Of a stretch of 26,351 bases of DNA, positions 10,352-21,539 are shown one piece after another; the first letter of the stretch is position 1; each line of letters begins with the position of its first letter. The notes under the pieces are model-generated. The model saw only the letters and a list, made by a program, of their open reading frames with translations. It was not told the DNA's origin and ran no database searches. A program made the translations under genes and the position numbers. The DNA comes from Chara braunii (lineage: Eukaryota; Streptophyta; Charophyceae; Charales; Characeae): the NCBI GenBank assembly GCA_003427395.1, contig BFEA01000297.1, positions 1,465,464-1,491,814 on the forward strand, given 5' to 3'.

Positions 10352-11087
10352 ACGCCTGATCGAAGGACTGGAACTAAGATACAGTTTAAGCGTCATTACG
10401 AAGGGTTTGGCTATGGACAGTTTCAATAGTTCTTCTCCGAAAAATAACCCCAGATTCTTTCTTGTCCGAGTCTTACTTTCACTGGTTAGAAATATAAATG
10501 TGGCAAAAGTAATTTTGTTTAGGAGCTCGTGCAAGTTGGGGGAAGGTAACTCCTTTTACCTCCCGATACCCATAATTTTGAAATGCATTCCCCTATGTAA
10601 TCCATCTATTGCAAATGAGTTGGTTGCCTTTTCTTTCTTCTGATGTAATTCATAAGAAGGTTGATGCTCCGTATCTATGTGTTGACGTAAAGTTGGTCAT
10701 TTTCAATTTTAGTTTCAAACCCAACACCATTGTTGTGAGGAAGAATGTCTGTTCACGGGAGCACCAGAAGACCAGTGGGCAAGGAAGGAAAGCACTCCTG
10801 CATTTCAGGTGATGGGTACAAGTCCTTGAACTTTCCTCATGGTTTGGGATGGTCAGTGCCTGACTGCACACTCGAGGTCCCTTTCTTTTGGTTGACCAAA
10901 CCCTGACCGCCTTCATTCAACAAATAAAATCATGGGAAAGCTACAGGGGGAGAAAGGGTTATAGTAAAAGATGGGCCATGGGTTGAGAATCCCATAAGAT
11001 GTAATGGGTGCCCCATCTCTTAAATGGAGGGAGAATCCGCCACTAACTCTGTACCCCTTCCCGTCAAGTTGAGGGGGTTTGTATTCC
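10352..11087. other. Unassigned spacer
   Basis: No family-level coding match on either strand. Frames of 62-88 codons overlap each other on opposite strands and carry no motif I recognise. Confidence 0.45.
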
Positions 11088-11106
11088 CTCCCCCCCCCCC
11101 CCCCTT
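11088..11106. repeat. C-rich homopolymer tract
   Basis: CCCT followed by a run of about 14 C residues, ending CTTAAGG. Like the longer run at 1148, its length may vary or be misassembled. Confidence 0.85.
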
Positions 11107-11237
11107 AAGGAGAGAAGGGTTGCGCCACGCTCTGCTGCAGTAAAATAAAGAGGCAACGTTGGAGAGGTCGAGCAAGCTAGCTTGCCCATAAAAATGAATT
11201 TAATATCATTGTGGCCCGATGAACCATTGTGTCGGCG

Positions 11238-11261
11238 CAAATACCCTTTCAAGGGTATTTG
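11238..11261. repeat. Perfect 24-nt hairpin
   Basis: CAAATACCCTT (11238-11248) and AAGGGTATTTG (11251-11261) are perfect 11-bp arms around a 2-nt loop. There is no T-run on either side, so a terminator reading is not supported, nor would one be expected in a nuclear plant sequence. Confidence 0.8.
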
Positions 11262-12195
11262 CCCATGTTTATGCAACTCGCATAAACTGCATCAGTAATG
11301 GTGTTTGAGGCAGTCACATAATTATTTTAGCACAGCCCGCGACCGTCTCTCAGAAGTTGAACGATGGGCACACGCACGGTTAGCTTAAAGAGTGTGTGAG
11401 CGTGCACTTTGGGGGCATGCATTGATTTAACCAGGCGTCTTGTAATTATTTTTGCGAATTGATAGTGTAGTTAATGACCTCGCATAACAATGTGAGTTAG
11501 AGAGGGATCAAAAATTTGTTTAGCATGAACGTGCATGAGCAGAAACCGGTATTGGCATATCCGGCGTCGATGTTAACTATAGGAACCATGATCCGAGGTG
11601 GTTTCCAATGAATTCCAATGACTTACCTAAGGTGGAGTTTGAGCCTCATAGCGTGAAATTCGTCGGATCCTTGTTTGGTGGTGGAAGCCCTTATGATGTT
11701 GATAGGGCGTGTGTAGACGGAGTTCGACATAATCGAAAAGCCGGAGTTTTCGCCGGACGAAGTAATAGAGGCGTGGTCTTGAAAATATTATCATCTTGCG
11801 AAGGCAAAAATTGACTACAGTGTGGCCTGTCACGTGGTAAGTGGTATATAAGGAGGAAGTGTATGCAAACCGTGCCTTCGACACAGTAGATACGAAAGTG
11901 TGGCGGCTCCGGATTCGGCCAACAAGCCAAGGCATGACCTTTATGCATTTTCTCAGCCCCAGTTATGGTACAATTACTCTGAATATACAAATATGTGCTT
12001 ACTAAGTCCAGCCGTGGGCCTAGCACTATAGGTTACATTGTTGGACATTCAAGCTGCAAATATGCGGATAAAAATTTGTCAACGATAAAGGAGTTGTGGA
12101 GCGTGGTTGAAGGAAGCTGAGGGGTTAAATCTTATGGACTATCCCTTTTGGTTTTGTCATCGGTACCTCGCCTGGGCCCGACGAGCGAGATCGAG
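11262..12195. other. Spacer with a weak coding-like frame
   Basis: The frame at 11608-11814 (plus, 68 codons) begins MNSNDLPKVEFEPHSVKFVG and has fairly even residue composition, including a glycine cluster FGGGSP. It has no recognised domain and competes with longer minus-strand frames over the same DNA (11627-11935 and 11691-12026). I cannot support any of them as genes. No tandem repeat or RNA gene was seen. Confidence 0.35.
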
Positions 12196-12230
12196 AGGAC
12201 CATTCAAGTCTGAAAATCCTGAATGGTCCT
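12196..12230. repeat. Perfect 11-bp palindrome arms
   Basis: AGGACCATTCA (12196-12206) and TGAATGGTCCT (12220-12230) are perfect inverted arms around 13 nt. The right arm is the start of the larger inverted repeat at 12208. Confidence 0.85.
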
Positions 12231-12490
12231 AAAGTGGTGAAAACTCCGAAGACCCTGAAAACCACCTCTTTCGGCAGGCTGCATCCAGAAGTGGTGAAGG
12301 GTGGTTTTCATTGTCTTCGGACCTTTCACCACTTCAGGACCATTCAAGATTTTCAGACTGCTCAAAACTCTCACTTGACCACTTCAGGATGCAGCCTGCC
12401 TAAACAGGTGGTTTTCACGGTCCTCGGACCTTTCACCACTTCAGGACCATTCAGGATTTTCAGACTGCCAAAAACTCTCACTTCAGAATC
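12208..12490. repeat. Inverted plus tandem repeat with TGAA periodicity
   Basis: The left arm 12208-12294 matches the reverse complement of 12378-12465 over about 87 bp with few differences. In addition, 12300-12400 and 12407-12485 are direct copies with a 107-bp period (GGTGGTTTTCA, CGGACCTTTCACCACTTCAG, GACCATTCA, TTTTCAGACTGC). Read on the left-arm strand, TGAA-type steps occur at 12211, 12220, 12230 (TAAA), 12238 and 12256, that is 9, 10, 8 and 18 bp apart. The right arms contain the exact 14-mer CTGAAGTGGTGAAA (reverse strand), which is the core of the large minisatellite from 13.4 kb. The plus-strand frame 12234-12644 runs through this repeat and is not supported as a gene. Confidence 0.8.
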
Positions 12491-12526
12491 TTCATTCATG
12501 AATTTTCAGCTATCCGATAACCGCTT

Positions 12527-12709
12527 ATGTATTATTGTAATCCTGATGCTCCATTGGGTGATCGTCATCAAGGTCCCATCGTTTCTGCTCGAAATTATGT
12601 TGCTACACGTGTTCTCCTTCAACGTCTGCCGCTGCTCATGGTGATTGTTGGTCGTGGTCAGAACGTTCTCAATTGTCCTCGTGAATGTGGTGCTAGAACA
12701 CAACTATAA
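12527..12709 (+). CDS. Weak coding-like frame, unrecognised
   Basis: A 60-codon frame beginning MYYCNPDAPLGDRHQGPIVS and ending GARTQL, with many T-ending codons (GAT, GCT, GGT, CGT) as in some plant genes. It has no recognised domain. Upstream DNA belongs to the inverted repeat, and downstream is purine-rich spacer. It could be a fragment of an exon or transposon gene, or chance. Confidence 0.15.
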   Translation: MYYCNPDAPLGDRHQGPIVSARNYVATRVLLQRLPLLMVIVGRGQNVLNCPRECGARTQL

Positions 12710-12739
12710 TACATGAATCGGCCTAAGGTATAGACCATA

Positions 12740-12880
12740 AGCGTCAAGGGTTAATAGAGGTGAGGTAAAGGAGAAGAGGTAAGGGAAGGAGGACGAACCC
12801 AATGGGCGAAGAAAAACGAAGAAGAGAAGGAAAAACTGAAAGAGGAGAGAAGTGTGAGGTAAAGGAAGGCTTGCTTGACC
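12740..12880 (+). repeat. Purine-rich tract
   Basis: G/A-biased sequence with several AGAAG, GGAAG and GAGGTAAAGGA elements; GAGGTRAAGGA recurs near 12762 and 12857. Overlapping frames on both strands are composition artefacts. Confidence 0.55.
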
Positions 12881-13407
12881 GCTTCTTAGTGGATTCAAAC
12901 GGTGTAAAAGCCGATTTTGAAACTCTAAGTGCAGGGGCGGAAGGTTGGGGGACGAAAAGAAGAAATCAACTTGATCTGTACGCTAGTTTGGCCACATGCA
13001 TGACAAATGACGCGACAGGGATAAGTAGCATATTGGCGGTGTATCTTTTCGTATTCTAGCGGAGGTTTCATTCTCCTTTTGCACTTCAGATTGAGTTAGT
13101 ATCGTACAGACTGGGACGATTGTTCAACTTACGATTGATGTTGTTCCTACCAAAACTTTCGCCCTTTCAGCTCGACCCAAGTCATTGTAGGGTATCTCAT
13201 ACCAAACGCCCATCGCCGGTCTGCTGTGATTTTATACAATGAGCTGTTGCAACACTTCGCTTGCTGGGTGTCAAACATACTCCGTTGTTGCTACTACTAA
13301 TTTCTGAGCGGAGTGCCATGAGGGGAAGGATGTTGCTATTGATGAAAACATGTTGTTGTTTTGCAATCCTGTATCAGACTGCTATTGTTGTTGCTACATA
13401 TAACATA
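12881..13407. other. Unassigned spacer before the minisatellite
   Basis: Mixed-composition sequence with no supported gene. The frame at 13261-13566 runs into the satellite and is not supported. Confidence 0.45.
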
Positions 13408-13685
13408 AAAGTTACTTCATTTCATTCACAACTTTCTTTATTCCCCAAGCAGAGTGGGAAGAGGGGGAAGGGGCAATTTCATGCATTCACGCATTTACAA
13501 CTTCCGTTCACTCACATTTTTCACTATCATCAAAACAGGGGGATTGAAAGAGGGGGGGAGGGATGACAATTTCATGCCTTCACCAATTTTACCACCTTTG
13601 TTTGTTCATGATTTTCAACATTGTCCAATGTGTTCGGTAAGTAAGGGGGGACGACACAAAATTGTCCCTCCTCCCCAACCCTCCC
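13408..13685 (-). repeat. Minisatellite, inverted-orientation units
   Basis: About three units lie in the opposite orientation to the rest of the array. Reverse-complemented, they read GATAGTGAAAAATGTGAGTG, GAACGGAAGTTGTAAATG (from about 13533 back) and GGTGAAGGCATGAAA (from about 13587 back). G-rich tracts (AGAGGGGGAAGGGG; AGAGGGGGGGAGGG) here correspond to the C-rich tract of the forward units. The switch to forward orientation lies between about 13640 and 13690. Confidence 0.8.
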
Positions 13686-16560
13686 CTCCTTCCCCTGCTT
13701 GAACGATAATGAAAGTTGCAAACGAACCGAAGTGCTAATATTTGTGAAGGTCTGAAATCTCCCCTTCCTCCCCTTCTCACTCTGCTTGGGGGATAATGAA
13801 AGTTATGAATAAACTAAAGTGGTAAAACTAGTGAAGCCCCCCCCTCCCCTTTTGCCTCGGCGATAGTGAAAGTTGTAAATGAACCGAAGTGGTGAAATGA
13901 GTGAACGCATAAAATCATCCCCTCCCCTTTTACTTCGACAATGGTGAGAGTTGTGAATGAACTAAAGTAGTAAAATTTGTGAAGATTTGAAATTGTCCTT
14001 CCCCCCCTTTTCCCGCCTCTCGCCACCCTACTTCGAGGATAGTGAAAGTTGTGAATGAACCGAAGTGATGAATGTAGTGAAGGCATGAAATCGTCTTCCC
14101 CTCGTACGGATGATTAAAAAAAAAATGAACAAACTGAAGTGGTAAAACTAGTGAACTTCTGATATCACCCTCGCTCTCTTCTTGGACGATGGTAAACGTT
14201 GCGAACGAACTGAAGTGGTGAAATTTGTGAAGACCTAAAAGAGCGCCTTCCCTCCCCCCCCCCCTCCCCCCTTTCTAGGAGGATGGTGAAAGTTGTGAAT
14301 GAATTGAAGTGGTGAATTTAGTGGAGACATGAAATCACTCACTGGTGCCTGCGTGGACGATAGTGAAAGTTGTGAACGTACTGAAGTGGTGAAATTAGTG
14401 AAGACCTAAAATCATCCCATCCCTCTCCACTACTAAGACGATAGCGAAAGTTCTGAACGAACAAAAGTGGTGTAATTAATGGAGGCCTGAAATCCCCCCG
14501 CCTAACCTCCCCACTTACTATACAATAATGAAAGGTGTGAACAAACCTAAGTGGTGAAATTAGTGAAGGCATAAAATCATTTATTTCCTCGCTTAATAAA
14601 CGATAGTGAAAATTGTGAACGAACTGAAGTGGTGAAACTAGTGAAGGTATAAAACCGTCGTTCCCCCTCTCAATTAGATTATAGTGAAAGTTGTGAACGA
14701 ACTCAAGTGGTGAAAATAGCGAACGCATAAAATTGCCCCACCTTTCCCTTGACTTGAACGATAGTGAAAGATATGAACGAACTGAAGTGTTCAAAATAGT
14801 GAAGGTATGAAATTACGCCTTCCTCCCAATTAGATAATAATAAAAATATGAGAATGAACTGAAGTTGTGAAAGCAGTGAAGGTATGAAATCATTCTCCCC
14901 CTCTCCCCCATCACCACTTAGACAATAGTAAAAGTTGTGAACGAACTGAAGTGGTGAAATTAATGAAGGTTTGACATCACCTCTCCCCCCCTTGCATAGA
15001 GGATAGTGAAAGTTGTGAACGAATCGAAGTGGTGAAACTATTGAAGGCATGAAATCGTTACCCCCCCTCTCACTTAGATGTAGTTAAACTTGTGAACGAA
15101 CTGGAAAGTAGTGAAGACATTAAATTACTCTTGTTTTTCCTTGGCTTGGATGTTAGTGAAAGATGTGAACGAACTGTAGTGATGAAAATAATAAAGGTCT
15201 GAAATTAACCCCCCCCCCCTCCCCCCCCCCAAATAGACAATAGTTAAACATATGAATGAACTGAAGTGGTCAATGTTGTGAAAGTCTGAAATCATCCCTC
15301 CCCACCTTCCACTTAGACGACAATAAAAGTTGTGAACGAACTGAAGTGTTGAAATTAGTGAAAGTCTGAAATCACCCCTTCCCCACTTGCATAGACAATA
15401 GTGAAAGTTATAAACGAACTGAAGTGGTGAAATTAGTGAAGGCATGAAATCGTCACCCCCCCTCTCAGTTAGATATAGTAGAAGTTGTAAACGAACTGAA
15501 GTCATGAAAATAATGAAGATATGAAATTGCCCCTCCTTTCCCTTGGCTTCGACGATAGTGAAAGATATGAACAAATCGAAGTGTTCAAAATAGTGAAGGT
15601 ATGAATTACCTCCTCCCCCTAATTAGACGATAGTGAAATAAGTGAATGAATTCAAGTGTTGAAAGTAGTGAAGGTTTGTAATCATCCTCCCCCCCCCCAC
15701 CAACTTTGATGACAGTGAAAGTTGTGAACGAACTGAAGTGGTGAAATTAGTGAAGGTCTTAAATCACCTCTTCCCTGCCTGCATAGATGATAGTGAAAGT
15801 TGTGAATAAAGTTGCGTGGTGAAATTAGTGAAGGCATGAAATCGTCACTCCCCTCTAAGTTGGATAATGGTGAAAGTTGTGAACGAACTGGAGTGGTGAA
15901 AATAGTGAAGACATGAAATTGCCTTTGCTTTCCCTTGGGTAGAACGATAGTGAAAAATGTGAACTAACTGAAGTGAGAAAAATAGTAAAGACCTAAATTA
16001 CCCATATCCCCACCAATTATTTAATAATGAAAGATGTGAATGAACTGAAATGGTCGAAGTAGTGAAGGTCTGAAATCATCATCGTCCCTCCCTACTTAAA
16101 CGATAGTAAAAGTTGTAAACGAAATAAATTATTGAAATTAGTCAAGGTCTGAAACCACTCTTTCCCCCCCCTTTATAGACGATAGTGAAAGCTATGACCG
16201 AACTGAAATGGTGAAACTAGTGAAGTCATAAAATTGTTGTTCCCCCTCTCAGTTAGATCATAGTGAAAGTTGTGAACCAACCGAAGTGGTGAAAATAGTG
16301 AAGATATGAAATTGTCGTCTGCCCTCTCAGTTAGATGATAGTGAAAGTTGTGAATTAACAAAAGTGGTGAAAGTTGTGAAGACTTGAAATCACTTCCCCG
16401 CACACTTATTATTGTGAAATATGTGAACAAACTACCGTGCTGAAATAAATGAAGGCGTGAAATCACCCTTTCTCCTCCTACATAGACGATAGTGTAAAGT
16501 TGTGAACAAATTGAAACGATAAAATTAAAAAAATATAAAATTATCGGCCCCCCTCTTTTT
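13686..16560 (+). repeat. Major minisatellite, forward units, 75-88 bp period
   Basis: More than thirty units with consensus GATAGTGAAAGTTGTGAACG, then AACTGAAGTGGTGAAATTAG, then TGAAGGCATGAAATCRTC, then a variable C-rich tract (typically CCCCTCCC) and TTAGA. Period is usually near 78 bp and varies mainly through the C tract. Within each unit TGAA occurs six times at offsets 1, 10, 19, 27, 36 and 44, so the unit is built from 8-9 bp steps. Minus-strand frames (13814-14086, 14339-14794, 14703-15050, 15125-15574, 16173-16601) translate the unit as repeats of FVHNFHY. They shift frame whenever the C tract is not a multiple of 3 different, and are not supported as genes. Confidence 0.95.
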
Positions 16561-17020
16561 TTTTTTTTTTTGGTGGTGGTGGTGGTGGTGGGGGGAGACA
16601 ATGTTCCAATCTATTCGTGGGGAGCCGCACGTGCTAGGAACTAGGCTCAACGTCTCATTTGAAACATGAAACATGTTTAAGAACATATGCAGAAAAAACT
16701 TTGAGATACCGATACTTTTACCCGGCTTTGTCTGAAAATAGGATCATGATCAATTATTGACCTATTCGATGAAGAACCCCACGAGATAAGCTAAAAAAAA
16801 AAAAAAGTTAAAAAATCTGAAAAAAAGTGAGAAGTTTCCTTATACGCTACATGAAGGGACTATAGAAACCTATTTTTTCAAGACACCAAGGCCATTATCC
16901 GACTTTGACTAATAAAATTCTGGACTATTTAAAAACAAAAATCACCACCACACAGGTTCAACAAATGCTTCAAACCCTCAGAATCCCGAGCAAACCCTTA
17001 TAAAACTCTCATCGCCTCTC
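16561..17020. other. Non-satellite interruption of the array
   Basis: A T-run and (GGT)n stretch (16560-16592) lead into about 430 bp with no satellite units, until CTCTCAGTTAGATGATTGTG at about 17020 resumes the array. The segment contains an A-run at 16793-16806. It has GGTGGTGGTG on its left and TCACCACCAC at 16940 on its right, possibly short inverted ends. No coding frame. It may be an inserted element, or the array may have two separate origins. Confidence 0.65.
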
Positions 17021-18060
17021 CTCTCAGTTAGATGATTGTGAAAGTTGTGAGCGAACTAAAGTGGTGAAAACAGTGAAGACATGAAATTGCCCCTGTTTTC
17101 CCTTGGCTTCGATACTCAAAATTGTGAACGAACTGAAGTGATGAAAACAGTGAAGACATAAAATTGTCCCTCCTTTCTTTTGACTTGGATGATAGTGAGA
17201 AATCTGAACAACCTGAAGTGGTGAAAGAAAGTAGTGAAGACCTGAAATTACTCTCTCTTCAACCCCCCACTTAGATGATAGCAAAAAATGTCAACAAAGT
17301 GAAGTGGTAAAATTAGTGAAGGCATGAAATTATATCTTCCCCCCTGCATAGACGGTAGTGAAAGTGAACTAATTGAAGTACAAAAATTCATTAAGGTCTG
17401 AAATCGTCGCTCCTCCTCTTAGTTAGATGATAGTGACAGTTTGGGACAAGCTAGAGTAACGAAAATAGTGAAGGCATGAAATTGTCCCTCCTCTCCCTTG
17501 ATTTGGACGATAGTGAAAAATACAAACGAACTGAAGTGGTAAAAATAGTGAAGGTCTGAAATTACCCCTTCCTCCCAATCAGACCATAGTGAAAGATGCG
17601 AATGAACTGGAGCAGTGAAAGTAGTATATGTCTGAAATCATCCCCCCGCCTCCCTCCACTTAGACGGTAGTGAAAATTATGAACGAACTGAAGTGATGAA
17701 AGTAGTGAGGGCCGAAAATTACTCATTCCCTGCATAGATGATAGTGAAAGTTGTGAACGAACTGAAGTAGTGAAACTAGTGAAGGCCTGAAATCGTCACC
17801 CACCCTCTCAGTTAGAAGACAGTGAAAGTGGTGAGCGGACTCAAGTGGTGACAATAGTGAAGACCTGAAGTGGTGAAAATAGTGAAAGAATTAAATTGCC
17901 TCTCTTTTTCCTTGGTTTGGATGATAGTAAGAGATGAAAGCGAATTGAAGTGGTGAAAGTAGTGAAGGCATTAAATCCTCCCCCCCCCGCCCGCCCTTTT
18001 TCCCTCTGCGTGGATGATAGTGAAAGTTATGAACGAATTGAAGTTGTGAGAGTTGTCTGC
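17020..18060 (+). repeat. Major minisatellite, second block
   Basis: About thirteen further units with the same consensus and orientation as the first block, for example GATAGTGAAAGTTGTGAACG at about 17749. One place (17820-17890) has a short internal duplication of TGAAGTGGTGAAAATAGTGA. Minus-strand frames 17024-17284 and 17891-18088 are translations of the units. Confidence 0.92.
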
Positions 18061-18344
18061 GTTTCCCCCTAACTTTGCTATAAAACATCTCAGGAAAAGG
18101 TCAACAAGGTAAATCTTCAAGTTTTTCAAAGATGCTAGTGAAAACAATTGTCCAAAGCGATAGATACGAGGACTGCAAGATGAGCACTCTTAGTGCAGTA
18201 AAAAAGAAAGGTGTCGTCAACCTTCCCTCAAGTACGCTTGAAACTCATATTATGTGTGTATGAAATCAGAGAGAACGAATGGGGAAAGGCAGTGAGGTAA
18301 AGCATGGTTTTGGTTGTGTTTGACCACGTCAACCAAAGACTGAG
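18061..18344. other. Unassigned spacer
   Basis: Sequence between the satellite and the first CGTTTG cluster. No gene or repeat is supported. Confidence 0.5.
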
Positions 18345-18632
18345 CATGATTCTCGTTTGAGTAGTTCGGTGCTGTGTCTTATTTATTACTTGTGGGTTGT
18401 TTGCTTGATCTTTGGAGGTTCGGCGTACCCTCCTTAAATGATCTAGTTATATGTTCCTTTTTTTTTTTTTTTTTTTAACGGAGGACGGGTTTGACCCTCG
18501 TTTGGGTAGTCTAGAATCTCTGTTTTCTTTATCACTATCTAAAGTTGAACCACTCTCGTTTGTGTGGTTCCAATTGTTTTATTATGAGGGAGAAAAAGAC
18601 AGAGGCGGGACACACTCCTCGTTTGGGGCAGC
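18345..18632 (+). repeat. CGTTTG hairpin repeat, cluster 1 (4 units)
   Basis: Four cores: TTCTCGTTTGAGTA (18350), GACCCTCGTTTGGGTAGTC (18493), GAACCACTCTCGTTTGTG with TGGTTC (18547) and CACTCCTCGTTTGGGGCAG (18613). Bases flanking CGTTTG are complementary in each: CTC/GAG, ACCC/GGGT, GAACCAC/GTGGTTC (7 bp) and CC/GG. Ten more units of the same family occur at 22211-22925. Spacer sequence between cores is poorly conserved. The T-run at 18457-18477 interrupts the cluster. The frame 18451-18636 is repeat-derived. Confidence 0.75.
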
Positions 18633-18701
18633 ATAGTTTCGAGCCGTGAACTAATGTAAAACAAAGTAAAAAAAATGATATCATATATACCGAAAGAGGG
18701 A

Positions 18702-18719
18702 GCGAGCGTTAGCGCTCGC
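18702..18719. repeat. Palindrome GCGAGCG/CGCTCGC
   Basis: Perfect 7-bp arms (18702-18708 and 18713-18719) around TTAG. It stands at the left edge of a GC-rich stretch. Confidence 0.8.
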
Positions 18720-19010
18720 ACAATGGTGGAGCATGTTAACGTCAACGCACGTGCTGGAGGTGTGGCGCTGACAGCGTGCACTTAGCGGGGGGCTGGTCAG
18801 CCATCAGTGGCGAGGCAGTGGTTGTGCGCTGGTGGTTTCAAGCTGAAGGCGGTGAGGCGTTGGTTCCCTAAGAGGAGCGAGACGCTGGTTGCTCGCATAC
18901 GGCTAGGCGTTGGCTAAGGGCAAACAGCGAGACGCTGACGATTGGCGGATGATGTGATGTGGTGCTGGCTTCGTGTACGTGCCATGTTACTGACAGCTAG
19001 TGCGTGGCAA
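18720..19010 (+). repeat. GC-rich stretch with degenerate short repeats
   Basis: Variants of GAGRCGYTGGTT recur: GAGGCGTTGGTT (about 18851), GAGACGCTGGTT (18879), TAGGCGTTGGCT (18904) and GAGACGCTGACG (18930). Spacing is roughly 25-28 bp. The unit resembles a decayed minisatellite. No coding frame is supported. Confidence 0.5.
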
Positions 19011-19714
19011 TGAGTTGACATGGGGACGTTGTGAGAGGATAGAACGATCTCGCAATAACACTTATCGCATGCGTGATATCTAGTTGATGTGGTGGATGAC
19101 CCGAGGCATTATGGAAAAAAGAGAATGGTGGTGAAAGTTGTTGTTTGTCAGTTTCGCCTGTGCTTTCCACATCAAGTACTCTATAGCCAATGCTCTTGTA
19201 GAGCCTCTAGGGTTCAAACGAATTGGCGAAAGTCAACATTGATGGCAGAAAGTGGAGTCAGCCCCGTGGAACCAAAATGTGAAAAACGCTGGAGCAGCTT
19301 GGAGCATCATCATAACAAGATGATCGTCGACGATATTATTATCAAGGGAGTTTTTTTTCAGCCTTGTGTTCTTTTGTTATTCTTTTTCTGTTCAGTTTTT
19401 TTCTTCTGAAGCATTGGTTTATCATCGATATTGTTGTTGGTTGCCTTCACACATCAAAGTTGTTCGTCATTCCCGTCACCGACATCGTTTTTTGCCGTTG
19501 GTTGCCATTTGCATTTCACTGTTGACGGCGGTCATCATCACCATTTCGCTTCCTTATCTTCTTCATGATCATTATTCAGACGTTTTCGTCAAAATCGTGA
19601 TCATCGCCATCTTCTATTTTCATTACGGCAATAGTGTATTGTAAATCTTCCACACCCGTGTCATTAGGGCATCACAAGCCAAACGATTCTTACGTACTTC
19701 TGAACAATTTTATT
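19011..19714. other. Spacer with unsupported frames
   Basis: Frames at 19089-19409 and 19366-19644 (plus) overlap each other and lack motifs; the second is dominated by pyrimidine-rich TTC/ATC sequence. GTGGTGAAAGTTGTTG at about 19129 resembles GTGGTGAAAGTTGTTA at 23017; each lies a few hundred bp or less beyond a CGTTTG cluster. Confidence 0.4.
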
Positions 19715-19740
19715 TCATCATCATCATCATCATCATCATC
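19715..19740. repeat. (TCA)n / (ATC)n microsatellite
   Basis: About eight ATC triplets in a row. It encodes the serine run of the short frame 19634-19849, which is not supported as a gene. Confidence 0.95.
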
Positions 19741-20400
19741 TACCAATTTGAATCTTATCATACCATCATCATCTAAGTTTCTTTATCCATTTTTTCATCA
19801 GTCTATAGTTATTTCTGTGTTGGTGGTTATATACTTTTCGCCCAAATAGGTTATGGACTAGTTGGTAGATAAGTCGGTCAAAAAGGGAGCGCTACTCTGC
19901 AGGGGTAACACAAGGTGAAAGGTGATTGCCCTCCAGGAAGTAGACGCAGATGATGGGAGTTGGCGTGGGTTGGGGTTGGGAGAGATGTATGAGGGCGCAT
20001 TGTCTCTTGACGGAGGCAGACTAGGTTAGAGTGTTAGTTTTGAGGTACACCTTTTGGTGGGACCGGTTACCTTAAGGCGGAAGGGAATGAGGAGGTTTTC
20101 TCTCTCGTTGGGGTTGGTCGTAACTTCAATGCTGATTGTGGGGTTCGGCTCAACGGAGGCAATAAGAGGATAAGAGGAAACGAGGGGAGAAGAGGAAAGT
20201 ACATGGAGGAAGGGGAGGGGTGGAAAGGAATAATCATTAACATCGTCATCATTATTCATCATTTTTGCGGTCATCTCAGGGTACTCGTCAAATTTCATCA
20301 TTAGAAAGTTTTTTTTATCGTGATTCTGATATTATCAGATCCTAGATTTCTAGTTGGCATTCGAACTTAGCTAATTTCCTAACTAAGTCTTTTTGTGTAA
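19741..20400. other. Unassigned spacer
   Basis: Includes a G/A-rich area at 20155-20230. Frames on the minus strand (20026-20301, 20067-20252) are overlapping composition artefacts. No gene or RNA is supported. Confidence 0.45.
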
Positions 20401-20406
20401 TGGCCA

Positions 20407-20461
20407 GGTTGAGCTGGCACCGGAACGACAATGGCCGGTGTTGGGCCAGTGCCCCGTAACC
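20407..20461. repeat. Imperfect hairpin
   Basis: GGTTGAGCTGGCACCGG pairs imperfectly with CCAGTGCCCCGTAACC, with an inner CACCGG/CCGGTG stem. Single copy in the window; function unknown. Confidence 0.5.
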
Positions 20462-20851
20462 TACTTGAGCATACGCTTTAGGCTTTGTATAGAGGTCTGG
20501 GATTGTTGAGGGACGAAGGCAATCTACAAACTTGACTAAGCGCTACAATCTTGCAGACGATGGTCGGAGCTCGGGTTGGTAGCGCTGCCCTGTAATCAAG
20601 CCAGATTGGGATGTGAGACTTGGAAGAAGCCTGATTGGTGCACAACATAGGCTCAATTGTGATTGGTTGGTTGAAATGGATACAAAGAATTACAGATAGG
20701 ATAGTATTTGAGTGTTGAGTAAACAATTATTCTGATTAGTCATCATCTAACTCTATTTCATAACCTCAATCATCCACTCATCCTAAATGATCCTCAATCA
20801 TTCCAAATTATCATCAATTATCACCAATCATCAATATATTTCCATTATAAG
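20462..20851. other. Spacer with CAATCAT-rich end
   Basis: Mixed sequence, then 20740-20835 with repeated ATCATC/CAATCAT words (CTCAATCAT, CCAATCATC). No coding frame is supported. Confidence 0.5.
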
Positions 20852-20912
20852 GGACGCTGGGCCCGGTTCCCAGCACGTGTCGCTCCTCATAAATAGATTG
20901 GAGCAATTATGA
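20852..20912 (+). repeat. Dispersed box CGGTTCCCAGCACGTGTCGC, copy 2
   Basis: Near copy of 8088-8150: AAGGGA, CGGTTCCCAGCACGTGTCGC, TCATAAATAGATTGGAGCA. The palindrome is imperfect here (CAGCACGTGTCG). It immediately precedes the TA microsatellite next to element copy 2. In the first locus the box lies about 390 bp past the corresponding element end, so the two repeats are separate units. Confidence 0.7.
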
Positions 20913-20929
20913 TTATATATATATATATA
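20913..20929. repeat. (TA)n microsatellite at element boundary
   Basis: ATTATATATATATATATA directly abuts GGGTAACCG, the left end of element copy 2. A similar CTGTATATATATAG follows the right end at 22138. Confidence 0.8.
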
Positions 20930-21057
20930 GGGTAACCGATGTTCGGGACAGGCCGAATGACCGAACCCGGACGCTCGAACGTATGGGACCCCTTAGGGAT
21001 GCGTTTCGTCGTTCGGGTCAAACGCAGACAAAAAAAAATAAAAAATAAAAAATCCTA

Positions 21058-21525
21058 GGCTATTAGTCGGGTCGTCCGGGTCACCCTATTTTCCCAGGTG
21101 GCTCGACTGTGCAAGGAATAGGGAAGGTCCAGCCAAAAAAATAAAAAAAACAGAAATCCAAAAAATCCAAAAACCAATTATGTTAGACAAAAAAATAAAC
21201 TGAACAACATCAAAATTCTTTACCAAATTAAAAATAAAAAATTAAATTAAAAAATAATTTTTCATTTTTTTATTTTTTTACTTTTTTTTGGCCCGACCGG
21301 GCAAGTAAACCTAGGCCAAAAAAAAAAACAACAATTCCAAAAAATCTGAAAAAAAACTATGTGATGCAGAACAAAAAAACTAAACAACTTTTGCCTCAGG
21401 GTCACACCAAAATTCTTCACCAAATTTGAAATAAAAAATAAAATTTAAAAATAAGTTTTTTATTTTTATTTTTTTTAATTTTTTTGGCCCGGCCGGACAA
21501 GTGACCACGGGCCACCCTGGTAACC
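21058..21525 (+). mobile_element. Nested TA-flanked MITE-like element, long form
   Basis: Inverted ends GGCTATTAG and GGTTACCAG, each flanked by TA (21056-21057 and 21526-21527), match the 250-bp element at 7210-7459. The longer length comes from an internal tandem duplication: the block CTGAACAACATCAAAATTCT ... GGCCCGACCGGGCAAGTAAA is followed by a second copy CTAAACAACTTTTGCCTCAG ... GGCCCGGCCGGACAAGTGAC. Confidence 0.65.
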
Positions 21526-21539
21526 TAGTGCATAACATA